Source of the DNA: Corynebacterium suranareeae
GTDB taxonomy: Bacteria > Actinomycetota > Actinomycetes > Mycobacteriales > Mycobacteriaceae
NCBI RefSeq assembly: GCF_002355155.1
Contig: NZ_AP017369.1
Span: 558,001 to 622,000, forward strand
Direction of reading: 5' to 3'
Length of the DNA stretch: 64,000 nucleotides
Both the position numbers and the translations under genes were made by a program. The notes beneath the pieces were generated by a model, which made no database searches, was not told the origin of the DNA, and saw nothing but the letters and a program-made list of their open reading frames with translations. Below are positions 39,053-48,602 of the stretch, in pieces. Position 1 is the first letter of the stretch. Each line of letters starts with the position of its first letter.

Positions 39053-40852
39053 TCATTGGGTGGTTGCGACAGTTAATACTTCATTCATTTTCTCATACGG
39101 CGTCATCGCGCCTAACACCAACCTCGGTGTGTCGTTGAGTTCATCTTGAACCCACGCGACATGCTCCGGGGTTACCTCACGGAAATCAGTGCCCTTTGGA
39201 TAAAACCTCCGCCGGATCTCACCATTTGTATTCTCATTGGTCGGACGCTGCCACGGTGAATGAGGATCACAAAAATAAATCCCACATTCTGCAGGATCAA
39301 TAACTTTACGAGCACTGGCCATTTCCGATCCCTGATCCCAAGTAATCGTGGAAAACTTCCCCGGCATCGACGCAATCATTTCCTGTAATGCACCAACAAC
39401 CGTGGACGAGGCATGATCATCAGGTAAATGCTTTAACAACGTAAACCGACTTGATCGCTCCACCAGTGTCAACAACGCTGATTGACCCCCTGCACCGATC
39501 ACTAAATCACCTTCCCAATGCCCTGGAACCCGACGATCATCAGCCTCAGGTGGGCGCGTGGTGATTTCTGCACCGACAACCCAGCCACGCCTATTGCGTA
39601 ACCCAGCGATCTTGGACCGGGGGCGACGGGTTTTCCCACCACGGATTAACACCTTGTTGGTATTCATTTCGCGTTGGCGTAGTTCTTCTTCAATGATCTC
39701 ACGCAAGCTACCACGTCCTTGGACATACAAACTTTGATAGATCGCCTCGTGGGAAATATGCATGCTCTTATCATCGGGATAGTCCAGAAGAAGGCGTTGT
39801 TCAACACGCTTCGGGGAAAAATATCGCAATAAATACTCCACCACCACATCCCGTAACCGGCCCGGGCGATCAAGTTTCCTTTCCTTTGGTCGTCGTGCTT
39901 GTTGCTGGGCGTGGTAGTGAGCGGTTTGTGGGTTATACACCAACTGCTTGATCTCTTGGGTGTCTGGATCTAGGTAGGTGGTGGATCCACGGTTGATTTC
40001 TCGTGCGATCACACTATGGTGACGGCCGAGTTTTGTCCCGATCTGCCGGGTGGATAACCTCTCTTTAATCCCTTGGGCGATCACCAGCCGATCGGTACTG
40101 CTTAACCGCACCCCGCGGCCTGTTTTTACTCGTGTATCAGGAACCAGACTGAAATCAGCAACAACGTGATCAGCAGTACGCGACGACACAGAATCATTAG
40201 AACAACATGATAAGTCAGGCACTTCTGTCGTTGTACACCGTGATTGCGTTGTCGTGGTGGTAGGTGCGGGTGTGTCGCTGCATCTGTGATTACCTTCTCC
40301 TTTCTTACCTGGTGGTGTGGGGGTATCGGTTGCTTCTTCGCGGCGTTTGATCGCGGTGTAGATCGTTGACGGGTGAAGCCCAAGTTCCTTGGCCACAGTA
40401 ACCACTCGTTCACCACGGTTGACCCGAGTAACGGCTTCTGTCGTGGCAGGGCGTTCCGTGGTGTTAGGGATATGCCGATTGGTTTGTGGGTTCAGGACGC
40501 GGTGGGGTGCGTTTTTACCGACCGGTAGGTTGTGGCGTTTAAGCGCTAGGTAGATCGTGGATGGGTGGATTCCTAGTTCTTTCGCTACGTTTTTGACTCG
40601 TTCACCGCGTTTGACCCTCGCGACTGCTTCTGTGGTTGTGGGGTGTTCGGTGTTTTTCGGGATGTGCCGATTGGTTTGTGGGTTCAGGACGCGGTGGGGT
40701 GCGGTCTTGTCCACGGGCAGGCCGTGGCGCTTGAGCGCTAGGTAGATCGTGGATGGGTGGATTCCAAGATCTAGTGCTACGTCTTTTACTCGCTGCCCGT
40801 CGGCTATTCGGCGGACCGCCTCCTGGGTTGTGGGTTGTTCTCTGCTGGTCAT
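39053..40852 (-). CDS. IS30-family transposase with three N-terminal HTH repeats
   Basis: A 599-residue IS30-type DDE transposase. Three near-identical 64-residue units start at about residues 7, 71 and 135 (P[TA]T[TQ]EAV...R..GxRV..VAxxLGxHPSTIY.A.KR), each a helix-turn-helix. A Cys/Thr-rich spacer follows, then the usual IS30 HTH (LSSTDRLVIAQGIKERLSTR, LGRHHSVIAREI). The catalytic core has Asp in PGHWEGDLVIGAGG, Asp in TWDQGSEM and Glu in NENTNGEIRRRF. Typical IS30 transposases are about 350-400 residues, so this one is long because of the repeats. The ATG at 40852 has an aggag ribosome site. Confidence 0.9.
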   Translation of the reverse strand: MTSREQPTTQEAVRRIADGQRVKDVALDLGIHPSTIYLALKRHGLPVDKTAPHRVLNPQTNRHIPKNTEHPTTTEAVARVKRGERVKNVAKELGIHPSTIYLALKRHNLPVGKNAPHRVLNPQTNRHIPNTTERPATTEAVTRVNRGERVVTVAKELGLHPSTIYTAIKRREEATDTPTPPGKKGEGNHRCSDTPAPTTTTTQSRCTTTEVPDLSCCSNDSVSSRTADHVVADFSLVPDTRVKTGRGVRLSSTDRLVIAQGIKERLSTRQIGTKLGRHHSVIAREINRGSTTYLDPDTQEIKQLVYNPQTAHYHAQQQARRPKERKLDRPGRLRDVVVEYLLRYFSPKRVEQRLLLDYPDDKSMHISHEAIYQSLYVQGRGSLREIIEEELRQREMNTNKVLIRGGKTRRPRSKIAGLRNRRGWVVGAEITTRPPEADDRRVPGHWEGDLVIGAGGQSALLTLVERSSRFTLLKHLPDDHASSTVVGALQEMIASMPGKFSTITWDQGSEMASARKVIDPAECGIYFCDPHSPWQRPTNENTNGEIRRRFYPKGTDFREVTPEHVAWVQDELNDTPRLVLGAMTPYEKMNEVLTVATTQ

Positions 40853-40981
40853 TGGTGGACACTCCTTTAGGAAGAGGGTGTCGCAACCACCACCTGATAT
40901 CGCCACGTGAAATCGCTCTTAAGGTATCGAAACCGTGAAATCGAAGTTAAAGTCCCCAAAGGCGCGTCTAGAGGAGTGAGC

Positions 40982-42049
40982 TTAGTGTTTTCTCCACCTT
41001 CGGCGTAATCTCCAGCCGGTCACGCTGAAAGCTGCCGTCACTAGGGCGGGGATGCCGTATGCGCGGGTGGCTTTGCGGATGCTTCGGAAATCTCGTACGT
41101 CCCATCCGCGGGTTTCGGCTTCTTTGCGGAGTTTGGAGTCGGGGTTGACTGCGACGGCGGTGCCCACCATGGAGAGCATGGGAAGGTCGTTGATGGAGTC
41201 GGAGTAGGCGGTGCAGCGGGTGAGGTCGAGTTTTTCGATGGAGGCAAGCGCTGCGACGGCGTGTCGTTTGCCGGGGCCGTGGAGGATGTCGCCAACAAGC
41301 CGGCCGGTAAATACGCCGTCTTTGGCTTCCGCGACGGTGCCGATAGCGCCGGTGAATCCGAGTCGTTGGGCTAAGATTTGGGCGAGTTGTACCGGGGTGG
41401 CAGAGACAAGCCAGACTTGGTGGCCTGCGGCGATGTGCATGTCGGCGAGTTGTTTGGTGCCGGGCCACATTTTATCCACCATGCGTTGGTCGACGATTTC
41501 TTCGCAGAGATCGATGAGTTCTTGGACGGGGCGGCCTTTGATGAATTCTAGGGCTTGTTCGCGACCTCTAGAGACGTCGTCGGCGTTTTCTGATCCGGTG
41601 AGTTTGAACTTTAGTTGTTTCCACGCCACGGGGAGGATTTCTTTGATGGTGAAGAATTTCTTTCGGAACAGCCCTTGGGCGAACACGATGAGGGAGGAGC
41701 CTTGGATGAGCGTGTTGTCGACGTCGAAAAATGCAGCTGCTCCGATATCTTGGGGGACATCTGGGTCGGGTGTGCTGACGTGGATGGCTCCGGCGGATTC
41801 GATAGCTCCGGTGACGGCATCAATACCTGCGTTGAATTCGTTGAGTTCCATGCCATAGATGGCGGCTACGGCTTGTGTGGCGGCGGCTTCACCTGCTTGG
41901 CGTTGTGCTGCATCGTTGATGGGGGCGGCTGCGTGGTCTTCGAAAAATCGACGCAGGTTTCCTCTAGATGCACTCCAACTCGCGAGGAAATCCTCTGGGG
42001 TACCGATCGCGGCGTAATCCCAGTCCGGATTTTTTCCTTGAGGGCTCAT
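40982..42049 (-). CDS. serB: HAD-family phosphoserine phosphatase-like protein SerB
   Basis: A 355-residue HAD hydrolase. Motif I is AAFFDVDNTLIQGSS (nucleophile and acid Asp), motif II lies in VWLVSATPVQLAQ, and motif IV is AYSDSINDLPMLSMV. The C terminus has a hydrophobic, basic tail. About 100 residues precede motif I. It is the orthologue of mycobacterial SerB1; phosphoserine phosphatase activity is the family assignment, though this subgroup also acts on other substrates. The frame is open upstream to 42340, but ATG 42049 is the plausible start. Confidence 0.85.
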   Translation of the reverse strand: MSPQGKNPDWDYAAIGTPEDFLASWSASRGNLRRFFEDHAAAPINDAAQRQAGEAAATQAVAAIYGMELNEFNAGIDAVTGAIESAGAIHVSTPDPDVPQDIGAAAFFDVDNTLIQGSSLIVFAQGLFRKKFFTIKEILPVAWKQLKFKLTGSENADDVSRGREQALEFIKGRPVQELIDLCEEIVDQRMVDKMWPGTKQLADMHIAAGHQVWLVSATPVQLAQILAQRLGFTGAIGTVAEAKDGVFTGRLVGDILHGPGKRHAVAALASIEKLDLTRCTAYSDSINDLPMLSMVGTAVAVNPDSKLRKEAETRGWDVRDFRSIRKATRAYGIPALVTAAFSVTGWRLRRRWRKH

Positions 42050-42205
42050 GAGAATAACAAAAACCTTCCTGGTCCATGAGCGCAAGAGACGCCAAACCAA
42101 TAATGGATACCTCCATTGAGTATCGTATCCATGGTAAAGCCTTCGGGGCATTAGCGCTCGGGAGGGGTCTTTGAATGTCTTTAGAATGTCTTTGAACGTG
42201 AGGAA

Positions 42206-42454
42206 GTGAGTGTGCCCGTGGGCCATTCTGTGGAGATTATTGTCCGTGATAATTGTGGTTCTTGCACACGTGTGAAGGCTCAGATTTTGCCTGTTGTGGA
42301 GGCTGCGGGAATCAAACTTACCGAACGCAATGTTGATCAAGATGCAAGCTTGAAGCTGGAATTTGGTGATCGTGTGCCAGTGATTTTGGTGGACGATGAA
42401 GAGTTCGCGTGCTGGGAAGTGGACAACGACGAGTTAGCCAATGCTTTGTTGTGA
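42206..42454 (+). CDS. Glutaredoxin-like thiol protein (DUF836 type)
   Basis: An 82-residue thioredoxin-fold protein with the redox motif CGSC (DNCGSCTRVK, residues about 17-26), cis-Pro region RVPVILVDDEEF and no signal peptide. It starts at GTG 42206 (an in-frame GTG at 42212 is possible). It lies 85 bases before hemA as in mycobacteria (Rv0508). It probably acts as a small thiol-disulphide carrier. Confidence 0.85.
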   Translation: MSVPVGHSVEIIVRDNCGSCTRVKAQILPVVEAAGIKLTERNVDQDASLKLEFGDRVPVILVDDEEFACWEVDNDELANALL

Positions 42455-42539
42455 TGTCCGCGAATGAAAGCTACCGTATTTTAATCAACTAGGATTCATC
42501 CTTTCGGTGGATCAAAGGCTCCGTTGAAAGTCGGGTGGA

Positions 42540-43934
42540 ATGGTGAGTGTACTCATCGTAGGGATGTCGCACAGGTCTGCTCCTGTAGCGCTTCTTGAAC
42601 GTCTGAGCATGGATGATTCGGTACGTGGTGAAACAACTCAAGCGCTTTTAGGAAGGGCATCGTTAAGCGAAGCTCTCATTGTCTCTACGTGTAACCGTCT
42701 AGAGGTTTACACCGTCACCAGTAGTTTTCACACTGGTGTCAATGATGTGGTGGAGGTTCTGCATGAGGTTAGTGGCGTAGATATTGAAACGCTGCGCGGA
42801 TATCTTTATGTTCGTTATGCCGACGCAGCTGCAGAACATATGTTGGTGGTTACCTCAGGTTTGGATTCGATGGTTTTGGGGGAGCAGCAGATCATCGGCC
42901 AGGTTCGTACGGCGTATCAGGTGGCTAATGAATGCGGTTCGGTGGGGCCAGCGTTGCATTCTTTGACTCAAACGGCGTTGCACACTGGAAAGCGTGTGCA
43001 TACGGAAACTGCCATTGATGATGCAGGTGCATCGATGGTGTCTTTTGCTGTTGATCGCGCATTAGTGCAGATGGGATTGGATCCAGAAGCAGAAGCACCA
43101 CTAGCTGGCAAAACTGCATTGGTGTTGGGGGCAGGTGCGATGAGCTCTTTGGCTGCTACCCATCTTGGTCGTGCGGGGATTTCTTCTTTGATCATGGCTA
43201 ATCGAACCTTGGAACGCGCCGAACGCTTGGCGCAGCATTCAATGGAAGCAGGGGTTCCAGCCCACGTTGTGGACTATGACCAGCGAGCTTCTGTCTACGG
43301 CGACGTTGATGTGATTATCTCTGCTACTGGTGCCGGGGAATTTACCGTAAAACCAGCTGATATTCCGGCAGGATCTGAACTGATGCTGATCGATCTCTCC
43401 ATGCCTCGTGATATTGATGACGCCTGCGCAGATCTGCCCGGTGTTGATTTGGTCAACATCGAACGTCTCCACAAAGTCTCACGTGAAGGTGGGGCAGGGG
43501 TAACTCCAAGCGAGCAAGAAGCCCTAAAGATTGTTCGAGAAGAATTAGATTCTTTTACCTCCGAGCAACGCATCAGAGATATTGTTCCGGCGGTGTCAGC
43601 ACTTCGGAAACAAGCAGCATCTGTGGGCAGCGATGAATTAGATAGACTCCGCATGCGCACTCCTGGAATCTCGGATACAGAGTGGGTGGAGGTGGAGAAA
43701 ACAGTGAGACGAGTCGTCGATAAGCTTCTTCATGAACCCACTGTGCGCGTGAAGGAACTGGCTGCCCGGTCCGGCAGCATCTCATATGAATCAGCTCTGC
43801 AAGAGCTGTTCGGGTTGGATGCGCCTGCGAGCACCGCGGCGCCTGCGACAACGGCGGTCAACGCGTCAGAATTGCCGGATGCGGGTATCGTCGCTGTTGT
43901 GAATGCACCTTCTGCCACACAAACGAGGGAATAA
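42540..43934 (+). CDS. hemA: Glutamyl-tRNA reductase HemA
   Basis: Reduces glutamyl-tRNA to glutamate-1-semialdehyde, the first step of C5-pathway haem synthesis. The 464-residue enzyme has [15 protein letters not shown], the catalytic Cys51 in [29 protein letters not shown] motif [14 protein letters not shown] and a C-terminal dimerisation helix with an Ala/Thr-rich tail. The start may be ATG 42540 or GTG 42543. hemC follows after one base. Confidence 0.95.
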   Translation: MVSVLIVGMSHRSAPVALLERLSMDDSVRGETTQALLGRASLSEALIVSTCNRLEVYTVTSSFHTGVNDVVEVLHEVSGVDIETLRGYLYVRYADAAAEHMLVVTSGLDSMVLGEQQIIGQVRTAYQVANECGSVGPALHSLTQTALHTGKRVHTETAIDDAGASMVSFAVDRALVQMGLDPEAEAPLAGKTALVLGAGAMSSLAATHLGRAGISSLIMANRTLERAERLAQHSMEAGVPAHVVDYDQRASVYGDVDVIISATGAGEFTVKPADIPAGSELMLIDLSMPRDIDDACADLPGVDLVNIERLHKVSREGGAGVTPSEQEALKIVREELDSFTSEQRIRDIVPAVSALRKQAASVGSDELDRLRMRTPGISDTEWVEVEKTVRRVVDKLLHEPTVRVKELAARSGSISYESALQELFGLDAPASTAAPATTAVNASELPDAGIVAVVNAPSATQTRE

Positions 43935-43935
43935 C

Positions 43936-44844
43936 ATGACCTTAAAAATTGGTACTCGAGGATCAAAGCTAGCCACCACACAAGCTGGCACCATCCGTGA
44001 TCAGCTGAAATACTTTGGGCGCGATGCGGAGCTGCACATCGTGACCACTCCTGGTGATGTGAATATGTCACCAGTTGAGCGCATCGGTGTCGGCGTTTTT
44101 ACCCAAGCGCTGCGCGACGTCCTCCACGCGGGTGAATGCGATGTGGCTGTGCATTCCATGAAAGACCTGCCGACCGCCGCAGACCCTCGATTCCACCTGG
44201 TCGTGCCAACCCGCGCAGATTCCCGTGAAGCACTCATCGCCCGCGACGGCCTGACCTTGGCGCAACTGCCAGAAGGTGCCAAAGTGGGCACATCCGCGCC
44301 GCGACGCATTTCTCAACTCAAGGCAATCCGCCCTGACCTGGAGATTTTGCCACTGCGCGGAAATATCGACACCCGCATGGGCAAAGTCACCTCCGGCGAA
44401 CTAGACGCCGTCATGCTCGCCTACGCAGGCCTGACCCGCGTGGGCATGCAGGACCGCGCAACCGAAGTTTTCGACGCAGACGTCATCATGCCCGCCCCCG
44501 CCCAAGGTGCCCTCGCCATCGAATGCCGCGCCGATGACACCGAAACCGTCCGCGCACTCAACATGCTCATGCACGCCGACACATTTGTCTCCGCAGTCGC
44601 AGAACGCACCGTACTCAACCGACTCGAAGCAGGCTGCACCGCACCTGTTGCAGCTCACGCCACCTTAGGCGGATACTCCGGCGACACCATGACCCTTACC
44701 GCAGGTGTCTTCGCCCTCGACGGCTCCGACCAACTCGTCTTCACCGCAGAAGGCGACGGCGCCAGGCCAGAAGAGCTCGGCGAACTCGTTGCCCAACAGC
44801 TTATCGACGCCGGCGCCCCAGATCTGCTCGGCGAGCGCAGCTAA
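43936..44844 (+). CDS. hemC: Hydroxymethylbilane synthase HemC
   Basis: Joins four porphobilinogen units to hydroxymethylbilane. The 302-residue enzyme has [40 protein letters not shown] and the cofactor-binding Cys in [13 protein letters not shown]. The ATG at 43936 has a gaggga ribosome site and is coupled to hemA. hemD and hemB lie 12 kb further on, separated by the qsu and iron-transporter blocks. Confidence 0.95.
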   Translation: MTLKIGTRGSKLATTQAGTIRDQLKYFGRDAELHIVTTPGDVNMSPVERIGVGVFTQALRDVLHAGECDVAVHSMKDLPTAADPRFHLVVPTRADSREALIARDGLTLAQLPEGAKVGTSAPRRISQLKAIRPDLEILPLRGNIDTRMGKVTSGELDAVMLAYAGLTRVGMQDRATEVFDADVIMPAPAQGALAIECRADDTETVRALNMLMHADTFVSAVAERTVLNRLEAGCTAPVAAHATLGGYSGDTMTLTAGVFALDGSDQLVFTAEGDGARPEELGELVAQQLIDAGAPDLLGERS

Positions 44845-44952
44845 CAAGGCATGTTAGTGGGGTGTCGGTGAATTAATTGGGAATACTTAACTGTCTTGCA
44901 GGTATTTGCAGGCGTTACATGCCACAATTGATGAGATCGATTAACCGCCGAA

Positions 44953-45333
44953 GTGTCGGCAGAAAAGAGCTTGATAGTTGTGGCTGAGTTAAAAATCAAT
45001 AATCGCGTCGTGACCGTACATTTGTCATGGTGGGAGAAATTGAGCGCCCGGCGCAGTCACGTGAGGATTCCTCGGAAAGCTATCCGCAAAATCGAAGTTG
45101 TAGACAACATCATCGACTCCGTCGATCACCCCATCAAACGTGCTGGTAGATTGCGTATCCCCGGCGTATTTGTGGCCGGTACCCACGCGCATGTCAATGA
45201 AACTGAATTCAGCATGTGCCGCAAAAACGCGCCGGGCTTGGTCATCGAGTTGGAAAATATCAGCATCAATCGCATCGTTATCTCCACACCTCACGCCCAC
45301 CGTTATGCCGATGAACTAATGGTTGTTGCTTAG
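44953..45333 (+). CDS. Small conserved protein, unknown function
   Basis: A 126-residue soluble protein without signal peptide or membrane segment. Visible features are a strand-rich N-terminal half (LKINNRVVTVHLSWWEKLSARRSHVRIP) and VFVAGTHAHVNETEFSMCR. The start is taken at GTG 44953, but GTG 44980 (VAELKINN) is equally possible as neither has a good ribosome site. I do not recognise the family. It is followed by the solitary type A repeat. Confidence 0.7.
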   Translation: MSAEKSLIVVAELKINNRVVTVHLSWWEKLSARRSHVRIPRKAIRKIEVVDNIIDSVDHPIKRAGRLRIPGVFVAGTHAHVNETEFSMCRKNAPGLVIELENISINRIVISTPHAHRYADELMVVA

Positions 45334-46022
45334 GTTCCTAGTTTGAGGGTGATCGTGAAAGGGTGATTTCACGTGGTCGACTTCGCGTTTTCCTAGTGAA
45401 GTCGGGGTGTGAGAAGTCGCCCTTTTGGAAGGGCGCATCTGAATTGGCGACACGATGTTGACCTAAAGCGCTTGGTTGTCCTACGAATCACTGGCAGACC
45501 AAACCAGGAGACCCAGGATCAGGATATTTGAAGATTTCGGGTCTCCTGGTTTGGTGGATCACGCTGAATGCCAAACCAGGAGACCCAGAATCAGGATTTG
45601 AGGGGAAAGTGGGTCTCCTGGTTTGGTCGGGCTTGATTTTTGCCCTTCGCTTCGATTGGTAATACCTCCCCAGGAGCGCTTCTGAGGGGTTTTCATGGCA
45701 TCGTCTATACAAATGCTTATGTGAAAAACTCGAGGTCTTAAACGGGCGATAAATGCCTCAAATTGATTTTGGTCATTCGCTGCCATAAACCCCTAGTGTT
45801 GGCTTGATTTTAAAAACCAGACAGGTGTGCCAAGATTTCGATTTTTAAGATTCTTTGTCACGCCAGTCTGGCTTCCGCAGCCTGGGCTAAAAATTGCCTA
45901 AAAGGCCCTAGAAAAGTGCCTCTCTAAAATCGCTTTTAAGCCCCTTTCGGTGCTTGGATGGTGTAAATGCTCATTCCGAAAATCTGATCGCTTAAAAGGC
46001 TTACAAATGATTTGATCGCATA
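45334..46022. other. Gene-free stretch with type A repeat and degenerate leader copies
   Basis: Contains a small hairpin gcccttttggaagggc (45419-45434), the type A module (45498-45627), then two decayed copies of the sequence that follows type A modules elsewhere: ccccaggagcgcttctgagggg with gaaaaactcgaggtcttaaacgggc (about 45665-45746), and gaaaatctgatcgcttaaaaggc (about 45978-46000). No open frame is supported. Confidence 0.7.
45498..45627. repeat. Type A double-hairpin repeat, solitary copy 1
   Basis: accaaaccaggagaccca (45498-45515) with inverse (45538-45555), linker ggatcacgctgaatg, then ccaaaccaggagaccca (45571-45587) with inverse tgggtctcctggtttggt (45610-45627). It has the same layout as 30194 but no DUF559-like gene. 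It lies between convergent genes. Confidence 0.92.
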
Positions 46023-46907
46023 TTAGATTGCGTCGATGAATTTTTGGATTAAATCTCTGACTGCTGGGGAGGGTTGGGGGTTCCATGTGATCCAAGTTCG
46101 AACAATAAGGTCATTTCCGGAGGCGTCTTCGGCTTCGAGGGGGACCCACCGCCAGCTGGGGAAGTTTGTGCGGGCGGATTCTTCTGTTGTGAGGGCAACA
46201 TCTGCTTTGACGAGGTCTGCGATAAGTGAGCTGTATTGGCCAAATTTCCGGAAGATCCAGGTGGCGTTGACTCCGGCGGCGAGCATGGCGTTTTTAAGAA
46301 TTTCTTCTTGGATTCGGACTTCGCCGCGGGAGTGGGCCAGCACGCGTAGTCCTTCGAGGTCAAAGAGTGTTGCGTTGTCTCTGCCTACGAGCTGTTGGTG
46401 AAGTTCGGAATCGCATCTGATGACGATGCCTAGTTCTTGTTTGTGTACCAGGGTGGTGGCGAAAGCCTCGCTTTGGCGGCGGCAAAGGGCTATGTCTAAT
46501 TCTCGTTGTTTGAGTAGTTTTAGCTGATCGTCGGTGGGGGATTCGATCAGTGAGATGCGAATTTCTGGGCCTAAATCAATTAGTTGTGTGCGTAGCCAAT
46601 CGATGGGGATTCCGGGTGGGACGCCGATTTTGATGCTGGTTATGAGGTGTTCGCCTGATTGGATTTCATCGACGACCGATTGCATTCTGCTGAGAGTGCG
46701 TAGTGCTTCTTCGTGGAGGATTTCGCCGGCTTTGGTGAGGGATACGCCTCGGGAGTGGCGTTCGAAAAGTGGTGCTCCGACTGATTTTTCTAAGGCGGAA
46801 ATTTGTCGACTTAGTGCGGGTTGGGAAATTAATAATTCTTCAGCAGCGCGGTTGATTTGGCCGTGTTGGGCTACGGCGATGAAGAATTCGAGCTGGTTGA
46901 GATGCAT
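46023..46907 (-). CDS. qsuR: LysR-type regulator QsuR
   Basis: A 294-residue LysR-family activator, divergent from qsuA. The N-terminal HTH is LEFFIAVAQHGQINRAAEEL, LISQPALSRQISALEKSVG. The C-terminal effector domain follows. In C. glutamicum, QsuR activates qsuABCD in response to chorismate. The ATG at 46907 has an aggaggag ribosome site and is preferred over the TTG at 46916. Its binding site should be in 46908-47180. Confidence 0.9.
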   Translation of the reverse strand: MHLNQLEFFIAVAQHGQINRAAEELLISQPALSRQISALEKSVGAPLFERHSRGVSLTKAGEILHEEALRTLSRMQSVVDEIQSGEHLITSIKIGVPPGIPIDWLRTQLIDLGPEIRISLIESPTDDQLKLLKQRELDIALCRRQSEAFATTLVHKQELGIVIRCDSELHQQLVGRDNATLFDLEGLRVLAHSRGEVRIQEEILKNAMLAAGVNATWIFRKFGQYSSLIADLVKADVALTTEESARTNFPSWRWVPLEAEDASGNDLIVRTWITWNPQPSPAVRDLIQKFIDAI

Positions 46908-47180
46908 GTGGGTCAACTCCTCCTGGTGGTATACGTGAAGTGGATATCACGATTAACTTTTATGCATTTGTACTATAGGTCACAGAAGCTTAGAGTTCTC
47001 GGAAAGGGTCATACAACCACCCCTTCTGGGAAGTTCAAAGTAGGGACGCCGACACAATCGGCAGAATTTAAGACTTCAAACAAATTCAGAAAAATTAAAA
47101 CGGTTTAATTACCAGCCCCTAGCTGGCAGCACATGTTGCAGACAACGAGCAGCCAGTATCTTCAATGAACAGGATCTACG
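46908..47180. promoter_or_regulatory. qsuR-qsuA divergent control region
   Basis: Holds both divergent promoters. A -10-like tactat is at about 46971-46976 toward qsuA. A small inverted repeat gccgacacaatcggc lies at 47048-47062. I could not fix the QsuR operator by eye. Confidence 0.5.
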
Positions 47181-48602
47181 ATGAGCGAACAACTTCAGGG
47201 TGTAACGCACTCCGAGACGACTCCGGGCAAGACGCCTAAGCGAGCAGCACTGTCCAGCTGGATTGGCTCTGCTCTTGAATACTACGATTTCGCCGTTTAT
47301 GGAACGGCGGCGGCGTTGGTGCTCAACCACCTCTTCTTCCCAGCAGACACTTCACCAGGTATCGCCATCTTGGCGGCAATGGGTACCGTGGGTGTTGCTT
47401 ATGTGGTGCGCCCACTTGGTGCACTGATCATGGGTCCTTTGGGTGACCGATACGGACGTAAATTTGTCCTCATGCTGTGCCTTTTCCTCATCGGTGCTTC
47501 CACTTTCGCAGTGGGTTCTTTGCCTACCTTCGAACAGGCCGGTTACCTGGCGCCTGCACTTTTGGTGCTGTGCCGTGTGATTCAGGGACTTTCTGCTTCA
47601 GGTGAGCAGTCCAGTGCGATCTCCGTGTCTCTTGAGCACGCTGATGAGCACCGACGCGCGCTGACTGCCAGCTGGACTCTGCATGGAACTCAGTTTGGTA
47701 CGTTGCTTGCTACCGCAGTCTTCATTCCATTTACCTTGTTCCTCAGCGAAGATGCGCTGATGTCATGGGGTTGGCGCGTACCATTCTGGCTGTCCGCTGT
47801 GGTTGTTTTGGTTGCTTTCCTTATTCGTCGTGGACTTCAGGAGCCACCAGCTTTCCGTGAGAACAAGGAAGCTGTTGCAGGTGGACCATCTCCACTGGCT
47901 ATGACCTTGCGCTACCACAAGGCTGCGGTTGCTCGCGTTGCTGTTGCTGCGATGATCAACTCTGTCAACGTTGTGTTCACCGTGTGGGCTTTGTCTTTTG
48001 CTACCAACATTGTTGGTCTGGATCGTTCAACAGTGCTGTTGGTTCCAGTTGTGGCTAACTTGGTTGCCCTGATTGCGATTCCTCTGTCTGGCATGTTGGC
48101 TGACCGCATTGGTCGTCGCCCAGTGTTTATTATCGGTGCCGTTGGTGCTGGTTTGGCAATGAATGGTTACCTTGGTGCTATTTACGCCGGTAACTGGACC
48201 ATGATCTTCTTCATGGGTGTCTTGATGTCCGGTCTGCTGTACTCCATGGGTAACGCAGTGTGGCCATCGTTCTACGCAGAGATGTTCCCAACTTCTGTTC
48301 GCGTTACCGGACTGGCACTTGGAACCCAGATTGGTTTCGCAGTATCTGGTGGTTTCGTCCCAGTTATCGCATCTGCGCTTGCAGGTGAGCAGGGTGATCA
48401 GTGGGTTAAGGTCGCAATCTTCGTTGGCGTTACTTGTGTGATCTCCGCGCTGGTGGCAATGACCGCGAAGGAAACCAAGTCACTGACCTTGGATGAGATC
48501 GATGCTTTGCACACCGCCCGCAGTGAAGCCGCTGACTTGGCTGCTGGTGCAGCAGCCACCACCGCTCAGACCGTACAGAAAGAAAAGGAAGCTTTGCACT
48601 AA
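47181..48602 (+). CDS. qsuA: Shikimate/quinate importer QsuA (MFS)
   Basis: A 473-residue major-facilitator protein of the metabolite:H+ symporter type (ShiA/PcaT-like), with 12 membrane helices. Motifs are SSWIGSALEYYDFAVYGTAA at helix 1, GPLGDRYGRKFVL (motif A) and LSGMLADRIGRRPVFI at the matching second-half loop. It imports shikimate. Its stop overlaps the qsuB start by one base. The ribosome site is aggatc. Confidence 0.92.
   Translation: MSEQLQGVTHSETTPGKTPKRAALSSWIGSALEYYDFAVYGTAAALVLNHLFFPADTSPGIAILAAMGTVGVAYVVRPLGALIMGPLGDRYGRKFVLMLCLFLIGASTFAVGSLPTFEQAGYLAPALLVLCRVIQGLSASGEQSSAISVSLEHADEHRRALTASWTLHGTQFGTLLATAVFIPFTLFLSEDALMSWGWRVPFWLSAVVVLVAFLIRRGLQEPPAFRENKEAVAGGPSPLAMTLRYHKAAVARVAVAAMINSVNVVFTVWALSFATNIVGLDRSTVLLVPVVANLVALIAIPLSGMLADRIGRRPVFIIGAVGAGLAMNGYLGAIYAGNWTMIFFMGVLMSGLLYSMGNAVWPSFYAEMFPTSVRVTGLALGTQIGFAVSGGFVPVIASALAGEQGDQWVKVAIFVGVTCVISALVAMTAKETKSLTLDEIDALHTARSEAADLAAGAAATTAQTVQKEKEALH

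Larger units (their letters stand above)
38900..40931 (-). mobile_element. IS30-family insertion sequence (ends uncertain)
   Basis: Contains one transposase gene (39053-40852) inserted between bS22 and serB, which are close neighbours in the conserved order. I could not find convincing long terminal repeats. The only outward-symmetrical match is ttcgatacc (38900-38908) and ggtatcgaa (40923-40931), 9 bases, too short for a typical IS30 end. The limits are therefore a guess; no target duplication could be read. Confidence 0.5.

Noticed and set aside
45355..45380. parS-like site (gatttcacgtgg)
   Set aside because: Only the central tttcacgtg matches the parS consensus TGTTTCACGTGAAACA; the right half is wrong.
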